Assembly (NCBI RefSeq): GCF_002443255.2
Contig: NW_019211455.1
Span: 47,675,489-47,739,488, forward strand
Direction: 5' to 3'
DNA: 64,000 nucleotides
Source of the DNA: Varroa destructor
Taxonomy: Eukaryota > Arthropoda > Arachnida > Mesostigmata > Varroidae
Under the pieces are notes generated by a model. It ran no database searches. It was given only the letters and a program-made list of their open reading frames with translations, and had not been told where the DNA came from. The stretch's first letter is position 1, and each line of letters opens with the position of its first letter. Both the position numbers and the translations under genes were made by a program. Below are positions 25,101-37,334 of the stretch, in pieces.

Positions 25101-28100
25101 GTTATCACCGGGTTACTTGACAAGGTTTTCGTCCATTAGTGCGTAGACGGACCTATGCGCCTGACGTATGATGCTTTCCAAACATTCGATCTTCATGAAA
25201 TGCTTATAGCTTAGCTAAGTTCGGTAATTTGTTGTATAAGTCTTATCTATAATATGTACACTTCATTGTCTTGAAACGGTAGCATTATAAATTACTGTTC
25301 TAATGCAATTCAGATTGTAAAATTATTAATATGCACCTATAGGATTACGAGAATACCTACCGGGCCTAAATCTGTAGGTCATCCTAAACAGCATTGTTCC
25401 TTATTATCAACATTCCTTAATATCCGATCACGGCTAGTTGTGATCCCTTTTGATCGGATCGGTCACGACATAAAAATCGATTCGTACCGAGTCCATAATC
25501 TATTATTCTATCTAGAAAAGTGCCGTTACACAATTGGCAATCCTCAGAAAAAAGTTCTATGCGATATACATAACCATGGTTGTCTCAATAGCTGCCCCCA
25601 TTCCTAGCCCTTTTCGTGGCTCTGTGCAGAAGAAACATCATACGGTCAATACGTCGATCCTGAGAAGAAAGCCCGGATTCGAGGACGGAGAAGCAGTCAA
25701 TCTTAACTGCTTCACAGGATCGCTGTGGTTAGTCGAAGTCGAAGTGGCTTTTAATTTTTTCGCCATACCTCCCATTCTCAACGGTGGGTATGTATAATGA
25801 TTGACTAGATGCCAGTCATACGACAGACCAAACGGCGGATTCTAATAACAACGTCACTCGTCGCTCGTAAGTCTTATGCTCATCGGCATCATTCGAGCTA
25901 TTTCACTACGTTGTAGGGGGTGGCGGCGTCGGAGAACGCAGCGGCTTTGAAGTAGCTTGAAAAAGGCGTTCTTCTGTCCGATATTTTCACCAAAACATCT
26001 TCAGTTACAGGAGCCACTGTCGTGGCTCAACAAATCTTGTTTTCACACAGAGCGGACCGAGCGATTGGGCGGATGTACAATGAAAGATGTACAATGATGA
26101 TGTGCAATCCGTTTGAATCTCATGGTCCATTCGCCTTGTCGGTATATAGAGTCGATTGTTGTTTTGCGTTGAATATCATTGACGCAAAGGGTTATTTGAA
26201 TCGTAACAAAGGAAGATCACAGAGAGCTGCTAAAGTCATTATGGGCTTAAGAAAGTGCATTGCATCAACGATCTTCTCAGAGCAGATCAAGTGATGATAT
26301 GAAATACAGTGAAATTTATAGCGAGTTAGTTTTTTTCCCCTTAGACTGTTAATATTAAATGTCTAAAGGTTTTCTATACTTCATTAAAATGGCGTAGTGT
26401 ATGTATGTCGCGCACGAGTGGGGTTTGTACACGTATCAATTATCATTATTATAATTTCTATTATAGTAACTGTATACGCCTGCTTCGGCGTTAACGTAAC
26501 TGCCAGGCGGTGGACAGTCGGAGACTTTTTTTCCTAAGGTTCACAGGCCGACCAGCCGTAGACTCATCTGTTCAAGCCGCTTTAACAATGGTTGCGTATG
26601 AGTTGTCCTGCAGCTCAAGCTGGCGTTGAAAGTAGCTAATAAAATAGTATGTGCTTAGGATAATTTTTATGTTACTAGAATCAATTATGATTTTTACATG
26701 TAAATCACTACCAAAATCAAAGTCGATTTAGCATATATACACATAGTGTATGTTGGCATTAGTACATATTACAGTAAATAAAACAATAATCGACTGTGGA
26801 AGAATAGTAGGTAGGCGACATCACAAATAGAAACAATATGAAGGTGCGAAATAGTTGTAACACGTATTATCTTCTATTCTACTAGAAAGACCGATATATC
26901 TATGGTGGTTGATATGGAAAAATTTCGGTTATTTCGTTTATAGAGGCATTTTCTGGTTCTTCCCGCCGTATCGACCAGTTAAATTGAGACAGACGCTTTC
27001 GATCGTCCAATTTGGCAACGGACTAAACGGTCGATTAAAAAGTAACTGATCAGCCAGCGTTACTTACAGAACTGAACATAGGCAAAATTACATGGCGAAA
27101 TTTTGTTGGCGAAGCCTTGTTCTCTGTTAGTGATATTTGTTGTTGTGTCTAACGTATCGACGTCTAACAGCGGCAAAAAATCAGAGCTGGCTATCGTTAC
27201 GTTCGTTCTATTATTAGGACACACAGAAAGCGATCTTAACCATAGTCGTGATGATGGTTCTAACAATAGCGCTCAGTGCTATCACAGTCATCGATGAGCT
27301 CGCAGCTAGCGATCGAATGGGCGACTATCTATTGCGTCAAATGAACGGGTCCACTGTTCTCTTAATATGTTTGATGTCAATAATGATAATTAACAACGTG
27401 GAACAAACCCGACAGCGATCCTGACCAATGAAACCTATCACGTCACCCGCGACGAACTTCAAATCAGGAAATATCAGGTCTATTGATTATTGTTTATACG
27501 GTTGAATACATAATACTGTATGTATTCAAGTTGGGTCGTATTGACTCGGGTCAAGTGTCTACTATACGATACGTTATGCTCTACTTCCAGTCACGTATAT
27601 TTCCATGTATATAATTGTACATTAAACAGTTTTAAATCTGGCAAAGAACAGAACGCGGAACGAGATCCACTTAGCTACAGTGCAAAGTCGAAGAGCTGGA
27701 CATACGTGACAATGCCAATTCGGACGTTTTTACCAATGGCGGAATGTGGGTAGTAACTAGCTCGGTTATTGTATTAACACTAACGAGATGAAAGATCGAA
27801 GTTGAATCACGTCAGTATATTATAAAATAAGACATATAAAGTCGTAAGCCTGTGATGACACGGAACCTTTATGGAATACTGTCCAATAGCGATAATGAAC
27901 TATAAGAGAAATGAGGAGATATATTCAAGCGCCAGCTTATAGTGCAATTTATTTGCTAAATCTTTAGGTTATACAAAACTTATTATATTGTAGTCAAGCG
28001 TTACTGACTGCGTCCACGTACCGTACGTACGGCATAGTTTACAGGTTCCGTAGTAGTTTCCAGCAAGACTTTAGGACCGAACCTAATGAGGCATTTCAGG

Positions 28101-29994
28101 CTCTCGGCAGTTGGCCAAGAGAAACTGTTTATTCTAACGGTGACACTTCGGCGGGAAAACGAATCTATAGGATCTTGTGTATTTTTGGTGTGGAAATGCT
28201 CTACCACAGAATAATTGCAAGAAGCTTACGGCAACAACTAACTATCAGTTGGTTTTAAAAAAGGCTACAGAGCATGCCTATAATAAGTTATTTATACGTA
28301 TAAGCCAATTTCCAGTGGCAAACGCTTCTCGACTTTTCACAGTGTAACTGCCAGTGCATCAGCACGTGAATATATAAAAGGAGAACCAGTTTTAATTTCG
28401 TTCGTTTTAAACAGCTGAAAACAGTCAACATGTCCAGCCAGCGCGTTACGCCTTCTAATCCTGAATTCAGCTCAGAGCTGTGTTTAAGCACGTAAAAATC
28501 GTTACAAAGATCACAACTTGAGCTTTTCTGGGCACATTGTCATTTTCGTGCCTATCCTTGTTTGATGAGCAATGTATAAACTACTCAATATTCTCTTATG
28601 TAGTCGATGCTGTATTGACTTCGAACTGGCAAAGATAGTTTCACCAAAATCTTGATTTTTTCGTACAAACGTAATTTTTATGATAAAAAAGCTTATTGTT
28701 GCACCCATTCTTTTAGACTGTCAAAACGCCTTTTTATCTTTTTGGCATACACAAAAACTATATACTCCAGGCCCGAGCATGGGCTGCTCACTTTACCCAA
28801 ATTTCAATTATGTAAAATACGTATGAGTTTCATATTTATTTGCGATCTAATAAGAACTCGAAGTACTCTCTTTTTCTTCATTTATAATCGAGCATCATCG
28901 CCTTTCTTTTTTGCTCCTTTGCGTTTTATACACGGGAGCAATTCATACTTGGGCTAATAGAGTGCTTAAGCTTATAGTAGAAAAGGCTTTCATAGCCAGT
29001 ATGCCCACCTGTAAATAGGTCTTCCCTATCGGTAAAATCACGGAGCGGCCGAATCCGCACATGGTCAACTGTAAACACCAAGGCATTCACGCGGTCCGTT
29101 ACGTCGGTGCCAACCTTATCTGTCCCTCTCTGCCTGTGGCCGACATCGCCGTCTTTGACCGAATTTCAATAGTAATCGCTCTCTGTGTCACGTTCAGAGC
29201 GCAGGGTTCGTAAGCATCACTGGTTTCACGGTTGGTTGCTGCTGCCGTTATTACTGCCGCGATCGCCGCCACTCACTACGTTTTCAAAGAGTCGCGCGTC
29301 ACTCGGACATAACGCCGCCGAAACACAACGATACTGATTTAAAATAACTGCGTTTTTAATAATAAACTAATAATAAAAAGAAAAGCGCACAATGAAAAGA
29401 AAAAGCAATTCAAAGCTTTTCTGAGAGTCAACGATACCGCAAGCGGTCACCCCGATTATTCTGTAAGCTATGGCACGCCAATGAGAAAATCTCGGCAAAT
29501 AATGCCCAGTAACATCTAACCTAACGTTCAGCTTTATTCTAGTATATTTACGCAACCAGGTGACGGGCTGCGCCAAGACTCCTGACCAAGTTCTGCGTGA
29601 ACGATAAGCTAGAAGTCGACGTAGATGATGAATGGGTTATTTAGGTGATTAATGGATTGTTGTGAAAAAATGTTCTTATGAAAACTCATGGCCACAGGCA
29701 TTGACTTGCTGGCCGTGTTGGACTAATACGATACGGTACGATGCCAAATCATGCGCTCAAGTTCCTAGTTCGCTGCTCGATATCGTTAACAATATGCAAA
29801 ATAAATGCTAAGATTACCTGATATCTTGCCTAATATTATTTACTCTGAAGAACGCTAGAACCCGTCCGCAGATATACCAAGAGGATACCGAATGCAATAA
29901 CACTATATTCGAGGAATCGATATAACACTGTATTATAGGAATCGACTACATAAAATAATTTGAGGCATACGTAACTCACGGCCATTATATATAC
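19158..29994. other. AT-rich intergenic or intronic DNA
   Basis: No exon is convincing here. There are TA runs near 21386-21428 and 21887-21902, a GAAA run near 22722-22741, and ATT/TTA trinucleotide runs near 22259 and 23629. GC-richer patches at 22440-22620 and 29040-29340 may be regulatory but contain no supported gene. Confidence 0.45.
21883..21903. repeat. (TA)n microsatellite
   Basis: Interrupted TA run of about nine units (TATGTTATATATATATATATA). Confidence 0.8.
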
Positions 29995-30150
29995 CTTTCG
30001 CCTGGGACAGGGACGATCGCCACGGAGGTCCTTTGTTAGATCCCATAGCTTCATATTGCCCATGTAGCGCTCATGATTTAGCAGCGTTTCACTAACAAAG
30101 CTCAAACTGCCACTTTTGTTCATTGTTGCTGATTTTTCGTTGGGGATGGG
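29995..30150 (-). CDS. candidate internal exon of an unidentified minus-strand gene
   Basis: This is a 156-base block that is phase 0 at both ends. It is bounded by a good acceptor (pyrimidine-rich, TTGCTACTTGCTCAG) and a good donor (AAAG|GTATAT). It encodes 52 residues without a stop, including SETLLNHERYMGNMKLWDL and TKDLRGDRPCPRRK, a composition like real protein and unlike the AT-driven frames around it. I do not recognise the family and found no partner exon nearby with confidence. It could also be a first coding exon starting at the internal ATG (codon 10). Confidence 0.35.
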
Positions 30151-30615
30151 CTGAGCAAGTAGCAATTATATATAAAACGATCTAAAGTCCTAGCACAGAT
30201 GGGCGGCGAAGGGATCTTAGTTGCGTACACGTGTCAGCTCTACATCAGCTTTCCTGGTACTTTTCTACACGGCTCTGCAAAACCTAGTACACTTCTCAGC
30301 CAAACCCCTGAATTTGGTCACAGATGGTTTGTATAAACGACAATAATACATGTTGTAAGAATAACAAGAATTATATGACACTTTGCTCAAACAGGCCTCA
30401 CGGTGTCGCAATAACGGCTGTCATAGCTATTAGCCAGCCCCGATTCAATGATATTCTGCTAAAACTCTGTATAGGCCCAATACGGGATGTTTGCATTAGT
30501 GACCTGCGGCCATTAGACAGTAACATTGGCACATACAGAACAGGAACACAGCATGGCCTGGTTTGGCACAGACGAATAGGCATAAAGGCACCAACAGCTT
30601 CGGCGTAGGGCAGTT

Positions 30616-30690
30616 ATGCCGCTGCTGCTACTTATGGTTCTGGTCACCGCCACCGTCGTTGCCGATCACCAAAAACCGCGCGGCCACTGA
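30616..30690 (+). CDS. small ORF resembling a secretory signal peptide
   Basis: The 24-residue frame MPLLLLMVLVTATVVADHQK... ends in TGA at 30688-30690. It has a clear hydrophobic core and an A-x-A-type cleavage region (VVA|D). It sits in a GC-richer patch (30600-30760). After the stop no matching mature chain follows in this frame. It may be a first exon, a decayed secreted-protein gene, or chance. No upstream promoter or splice site could be fixed. Confidence 0.2.
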   Translation: MPLLLLMVLVTATVVADHQKPRGH

Positions 30691-33312
30691 TGCTCATGTG
30701 GCGAAGAACTATGGGTCTGAAGGAGCGACACGCGTCGCCGTTATGACGAAAGCAACGGTAGTTTCAGTAGCGACTTTTACGTTGGACGAAGCCTAATACA
30801 TGGTCGCCAGGAGAAAGTGGCATCATAGCGCTGGTTTCAGTTATGCACATATACGTACGATTACCATCTGAATGTATTGTGCAGCAGACACTTTAAGATG
30901 AAGTATACTAGCAAGTCAAGGCCCATATCTAGATCCCGCTCTAGTTTTTCCTTCAGCTATCATACAATGGCCTCTAGCGATGGCCGAAAACTTCGGTTTT
31001 GCCAGTTGCAATACTAAGAAAAGCTAAAGTCGCAGAACTTTTCCGAACTGCTACTCAGAAGAGCGTGACTTAGATTTGGGCGACGATCCAATGGATCGGC
31101 CTGGTTACAGAAACCGTTAGTAATAGCGGGACATTGCACAAAAATTGTTCGTTCTACAGACGAGTCACCGATTCGCGTATGTTGACGACATATACATATG
31201 TTTTGTATTACTATGTGTTATAAAAGTGTACCAGGGACGCAATCATGTTGTACATGGCTTGCATTACACTGGTTCTAGTACGTTTACCAACGGCCGAGGC
31301 GACAGTTCCAGCTGCGGTCGCGGCAGCCACGCTAATCAGCGCAATAATTAGGTAATACTGTATTTTACATAAGATAGGAGAGCGATGGCAAAAAGAACCG
31401 AAGGTCACATTGTGGAAGGGTGAGTGTGTGTGTACGTACCTTCTCTCAAAAAGAACCAGGCAACCCCCACACAAAGCAGTTTGTCGTGTATGAACCAAAT
31501 AATAAATATACATTGTCGTTAAGGGCCATGACTTGATTAGTTTCACGTATGCCCTCACTATTAGAGAATGAGACAATGTGCACAAGCCTGTTATTTTACT
31601 TTCGCCACTTCCTTTAAGCCGAAAACAATTGTTCACACTACTCAGTCAGGCCGTTAAGTCATACGTAAGTTCTTCCACCGAAACGAAAAGAATAAATTTA
31701 CGGTAGCTGATCCTGTAGTGCTTTCTTTATGTACGGTAGTATGCTCAAGTAAGCTTTTATTTTTACATTCTTAGTAAATAAGCCTTTCAGCCTTCAGCAG
31801 GTCTGGAAAACTTCGAATGCTTAATGTGATCTCCTAGTAAGGTTAGGGGATCGCCATTGCGTCTCTTGAATAACGTACGCATTACATCGACACTTGTTGT
31901 AGGCAGGCATATCTTCTTTTAGTTGTCGATCTATCGGAAATTTAATAGACTGAGTAAGTATTAATCACATTCATCAAGCCGCTTGTTAATAATGTAACAT
32001 ACTCCTACAGATATTTATTCGATTTTTGTCTGGTCAAGTAAGAGACCATTTTTTAAGTGTGACTCTAAAAGGAAGTAGAAAATTGGTACAATTATGAAGT
32101 GTTTACTGCTCATGTGACTATGTGATTTTTAAAGTTTTGCCTGACCTTTACGGGCAATTTCGTCAATGATTGGTCAACCATTTAACACTCACATTATAGC
32201 TTCAAATCACCATTTAAACGAACTGATTATTTATTTCGACATCGTTCATATACGCGAAACTATTTATTCGAAATTATGTATTTTTGTCATTTTTATTTAA
32301 ATTACTGCTGTCACGTGGGCGGAACAAATTAAATCAATCGAAGAGTCAACTAAATCTATTTCTCGCTGAAGGTGATCACATCCTGGCAAATTTTGTGTGA
32401 AACGCGTCTAGTCATTGGGAAGCTGCGCGCAAGATCTTCGTTCTTATTTTCCCTAGCTCATTAACTGGCGAGACGGTACGTGCAACGTGTCTAATTATTG
32501 ACTACGAATGCCCCATTGCTGCTAGAAGACATGAGCGTTTGTTAAAAGTAAGACTGACAGAATGCCTGCGTGGGCCAACAGTACAAGGCCAAAGACGCCT
32601 GATAACATTCCCAATAATAATAATTTGCAACCAATTATATGATACTAACAGACTACGTTTATAGAGACAAATTGTCTGAGGACATAAATCATTTTGACAG
32701 TTGCTTCTGAAAACGAAGAGAAGAAAGATTAAATGAAGTTCTTTGTTACGTGCGTACACCGGCCCCGTTAATAAAAGGGTGGGTAGAGGCTTTTGTCGTT
32801 GACGGTGGCTAACTGGACATCAGTCTGACCAAACAGTAATGTATTCTAATTAGAACCACTAGGGGATAATTTCAAAGGCTCTACAGAAAACACGCTCAAA
32901 CGACGAGTACAACAAGTTGGTACTTGTTATTATTTCGGTTTCTAGATACTGTTTTCTATTTTTTTACGAGACAAAACTCGTTAGTACTATATGTTCGATA
33001 TAGAAACAAAATAAAGTTACACAATTTTTTCCACTAATTCATCCTTGCGGCATCGTACATTCTAATTTGAAAAACGTTTCGAAATGCTTCTCTACATGGC
33101 ACAGACTTTTCTAAATAATCTACTTGATTATTTTGCGAACTTAATCTCGAAAAATTCCAAAAAAAAACTCTTCCAATTAAAAGTAGTTCATACATACGGT
33201 GAAAAGATATCTTTGAATTTGCGCTGTGCTTAGGTGACAAATGATCCTAGTGTTTGCGCGGAAGCAACTTAATCCGGAGTTTAACTTGCTCACATGACAT
33301 TTACACAAACAG
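30691..33312. other. non-coding stretch
   Basis: Only short chance frames are seen. An ATAC|GTAAGT donor-like site at 31664 follows a TCAGT initiator-like motif, but no ATG lies between them. It could be an untranslated first exon of the cuticle gene, which I cannot support further. Confidence 0.4.
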
Positions 33313-36300
33313 GTACAGCTGCTCGCCACGAACGTGGCGTTATGGGCACTTGTCGGTGCACAATTTCCATTCAAGGTTCCTTCCCAGTCATCGGGTAACT
33401 TTGGAAACAAGTTCCAACCTTTTACGAACTTCGACCAATATGCTAGAAATTCTCCGACAACGAAGAGCGATTTCGGCCACGGAACCACCGCACAGAGGTA
33501 GTTAAAATCCTTACGTACACGCATTTATAAATGTAAACATATTTTTATCGAAGTGAAGCTCGAAGATAACTCATTCAGAAGTTCACATAATTACAAAGGG
33601 GCATAAATTATTCTGTTCTCATATACAATTTTCTTCTGTACAATATTTCAGTAACTCGAATGGTAATTACGAGGTTAGTCAATCGTTAAACGAGGTCTCC
33701 AAGGGCTTTCCAGCGACGAAACCAGATTTTCAGGTTAGTCTGATACTGCTTCATTAGCGTACTCGATTGACAACATATGTTAACGTATATCGCACTTTTT
33801 CTGTCAAGTCTTTTTATCATATGTAGTAACAGTGAGGCTAGTATCATTAATCAGTTTGACGTAAGTGACATTTAATCTGGACGACAGCAGGGAAAATTTT
33901 TTGGAGATCATTCGCACTAAAAAATTTATCTTCGAAATAAGGATAATGGCCACGACCAGAGATACCAGGTTATTAATCATCATATTAATTATCAGGCTTA
34001 GCCTGGAAGGGAGAAATGTTCCCTCTGAAAGAAAAAAATGTTATCATATGCCAAACATGCCGAAAGGCCACGTGCGTATATGAAGGTTGCGTAGCTTTAA
34101 GGTTTCAAAACTTTATTTAAGACCGTATGGACCTTATGGCTTTCGTTCTAGATCCAAGAGACCGCAAAGTGTTACGTTATGAGGCACTCCAAGCTCATAA
34201 TCTGCCAGAGACCAAAAAACACAAGTTTTTGTGCCTTATTCATGACGATTAACTAACGTCAATCTTAGTTACAGACACCCCGATACCAGCTCATACGGGA
34301 TCAGCCCGCTCTATATCAACGTTTTACATTCCGCGCACCCACACCCTCCACACCAGTAGCCCGTTATCAAGCTCCTGTTCAGCAATACGAGTCAGCTCGG
34401 TTTCAATATCCTACCGTGCCTCCCCAATATCGTTTCCAGACATTTCAGCCGCGGCCTATTGCTAACGTCCGCCCTTATAAGCCTCCACCTACATCGCAGC
34501 CATATCAAGTTCCACTAGTCTTTCTGCCCCAAAACCAATCTTCCGCAAGACAACGGTACCAGTTTCCTCCACGTCAATATCAACCCCCTTCACAACAATA
34601 TCAACCTCCTCCACAAAAGTATCAGCCACTCCAACAGCAACAACAGCCCCCTGAACCTCAAAGGCCGCGAAATGGCTTTGTGGGTACGGTAAGACTTCCG
34701 TTCGATGCGGCTGTTCTTGCAGTTCGATCATATTCGCCGCCACGGCAAACTTCGTCCTCGGATTCTTCTCAGCAGACAAAGAAAAAGCCCGCGATCTTTC
34801 ATCGTCCCGCACATGTGCACTATGTTCGTGTTAAGGCAAAACCTGAAGGCGATTATAAGTTCGGTTACGATACGGCAAAAAGTCCAAATGAAGATGAGTC
34901 CTTTAGGCGAGAGACACGCGGTCCTAATGGAACCGTACGCGGCTCGTATAGTAACGCCGATTCGAACGGCAAGCAGATTATTGTGCATAACGATGGTCTT
35001 AATAAAGGATTTAAGACTTTGTTGGGGAACGAAGCAAAGAGTAAGCGTACTCAGGCTGTTGGAGGGCAAAATAATTTTGGCGATGGGCGTGCGCAAGCGC
35101 AGGGAGGGTTACATATGCAGGGTAAGTACAAACGGAATTGTCTGCAGGGAAACGGCACACTACGTATAAATCAATATTATAAGGTAGTCTATTCTTTTTT
35201 CATCTCTATTTGGTCCCATATCCACAATTTTGAGGCCTTCTACCATTAAGTCAATCGCTTTGCAACTGTTTTCTTGCGATCAATCAATTTCAATTTGTTA
35301 CTTGTCGAACAATTATTTAATTGTTCGTTTCAGTAATCTCGAGGCCGGACCAAGATATTGCTGTGCAGCAATCGGCACTGCGAATCACTCCCGACGCTCC
35401 TCTGATCAAAGGCCCTTCTCAACCTCTTCCTAAACGGTACAAAGGCTGTTCCGGTTCTACGTGCTTACGTAATGCCGGAAATTATAATACATACGATTCG
35501 TAGAGTGTAGTCAGTATTCAATTTTTTCTTGATACAGAAGAATTTACAGCAAAGTAAGAGCTATGGTTAGGTCCCGCAGCTTACACCCGACCTAACATTT
35601 GACGTTGATTCTGGGTTTAGATTGATCTTTTTACCCCCCCCCCCCCCTTTCTAACGGAATATAATTCTGATTTTCAATTGTTCAACAAAAGACGCCAACA
35701 ACGCGCCGTAACCAATGACGCTAACGATGACGAGGATAACGATGAGTTGAAGCCGCAAAGAAACTTCGGATTACGTGTTGTTACATCGGGGTCGCTCCGA
35801 CCAACGGGTTCTCCGCGGCCCAACCGACTTCGCATCCGACGACCCATTAATATTGATGGGTCCAGTCTGCGTCTTACGCCGAGACCCGGCAGCTTCGGCA
35901 ATGACTCTAGCCGACCACCGGTTCGTCAAAGGCAACTGGCGCGCACTCGGGTAGTAATTCGAACAACGACGCCTCTTCCCGCGGCATTCACACCCCGACC
36001 AACTGCACCTCGTCGTCGGGTGATTCCACCGTCTGACTCGACTTCACCAACGTTTAAAGACGTCATTGCGTTTCCTCCCGAGCAAAAACGACGCCGCAAG
36101 GTCAAGAGGAAATTTAGGACGACAGTTGCACCAGTACTACAGAACCAACCGTTAGTTCTAAACGAGCTGGTTCAGACACGTACCCCAGTAGTTCCAGAAC
36201 GAGCCCCCGTGCTTCCCCCCTTACGTCCAGCACCGATAGCTCCTTTAAAAGGATCCATGCCTGCTTCCGTCTTTCCAGAGCCCGTCACCCCTTCGAGCCA

Positions 36301-36950
36301 AATCTCTACTCAGATCCAACGGCCACAACAAATCCCGCCTCCGACGCTTATTCAGCAACAATCACCTATTGTCAGTCAGTTTAATCACCCATTAAACAAT
36401 CCGTTCGCTCAACACGTGCGCAGTCCTCAGTCACTATATGATCAGTTAACAAACTCCATTTATCAGGAGGCTAGACGAGTGCCAATCGAGAAACATTTTC
36501 CACCGCATCAACAACAAATTGATTCCCAATACGTACCCGAACAACAGCGTACATTTCGGTTCCAACATACACCACCTTCGCAGTTTTCCTACCATACCCA
36601 ATACGGTGTCTCAGGGCAATTCCCGATTGCGCAAGGCTTCCAAACACCGCAGTTCTCAAGCCCTTATCAACAAGGTTCGAGGTTCCAGCAGGCCTCGTAT
36701 CAATTGCCACGACAGCAGACACAGCCATCAACAAATCAAGACTTGTTCCCATACGCTACGAATCAGCGCTTTAGTCATCCTGCTCTGCTATCATATGATA
36801 TCGGATCAGCGCAAAGACTTTAAAGTGGGCTTTAGAAAATTGAACGATTTATGTAAAAGTTCTCACCTACTTCTGTCCTTTTGTATGCTCGCCTCTGCAG
36901 GCATTCCTCTAGGTTCGGCTGTAGCAAAAGATGAACTTCACGAAGAGTAA
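33313..36950 (+). CDS. secreted Pro/Gln/Tyr-rich protein with divergent R&R chitin-binding domain (cuticle protein), multi-exon
   Basis: Exons 33313-33497, 33652-33733, 34275-35121, 35334-35499 and 35692-36823 join with phase kept, giving about 803 residues without the first exon. The first block (QLLATNVALWALVGA|QFPFK) is a signal-peptide core lacking its Met. Exon 34275-35121 has QYQPP-type repeats and then an R&R-like domain (GDYKFGYDTAKSPNEDESF, then NGTVRGSYSNADSNGKQ, then NKGFKTLL). That keeps the Y-x-F-x-Y and G-S-Y-x3-D-x-x-G-K parts of chitin_bind_4 but lacks the usual Y-x-A-D. A GCSGSTCL pair of cysteines follows, then a long Arg/Pro and later Gln/Tyr-rich tail. The role should be an extracellular cuticle or matrix component. 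The donor at 35500 (GTAGAG) is weak; if unused, the protein stops at 35503. A well-formed extra last exon (36901-36950, IPLGSAVAKDELHEE) may replace the last residues. Confidence 0.75.
35634..35647 (+). repeat. poly-C tract (14 C) in intron before last large exon
   Basis: An uninterrupted run of 14 C lies about 44 bases before the proposed acceptor at 35690-35691 of the cuticle gene. It may serve as the polypyrimidine tract and is prone to length errors and polymorphism. Confidence 0.8.
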
Positions 36951-37328
36951 AGTTATCGAAGTGAATTAATCCATTAGATCCGGTTATAAAGTTCACAATG
37001 TGTGTATACCAGTTGAAAATCGCACATCGTTGATCGTCATTACACTATGCGCGGGGCTCAGTCATTTGATAGCACGCCATCACCTGTATAGGTTCATCAT
37101 TTATCTATACGCATATGTGAAACTATTGTTGTTGTTGACGAGTTTCATTAGGATATTGATATTCAGTACTCGCCATTTATATAATCATTATCATCGCTGT
37201 CGTCGTCGCCGCCATCATAAAAATAATAATAACAATATCGTGCGAATTTAGCCGTCATCGGGGCCAGACTCTGAGAAGCTGTTATATGATATGTTACATC
37301 TTTTTGTTATTATAATAATAATAATCAC

Positions 37329-37334
37329 AATAAA
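37329..37334 (+). terminator. poly(A) signal AATAAA, probable end of cuticle gene
   Basis: AATAAA (in CACAATAAAAAAAAC) lies about 380 bases after the proposed final stop at 36950 and about 500 after the alternative stop at 36823. Confidence 0.4.

Noticed and set aside
28001..28207. Minus-strand 68-residue frame with mixed composition
   Set aside because: No acceptor, no donor in a sensible place and no recognised motif; it could be chance.
31211..31636. 141-residue minus-strand frame
   Set aside because: Non-ATG-driven, Cys/His scattered without pattern, AT-rich flanks and no splice signals.
33865..34083. Plus-strand frame with a signal-like segment (LLIIILIIRLSL) inside the cuticle gene
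   Set aside because: It lies in the intron between exons 33652-33733 and 34275-35121, which already join in phase; no splice sites tie it to the gene.
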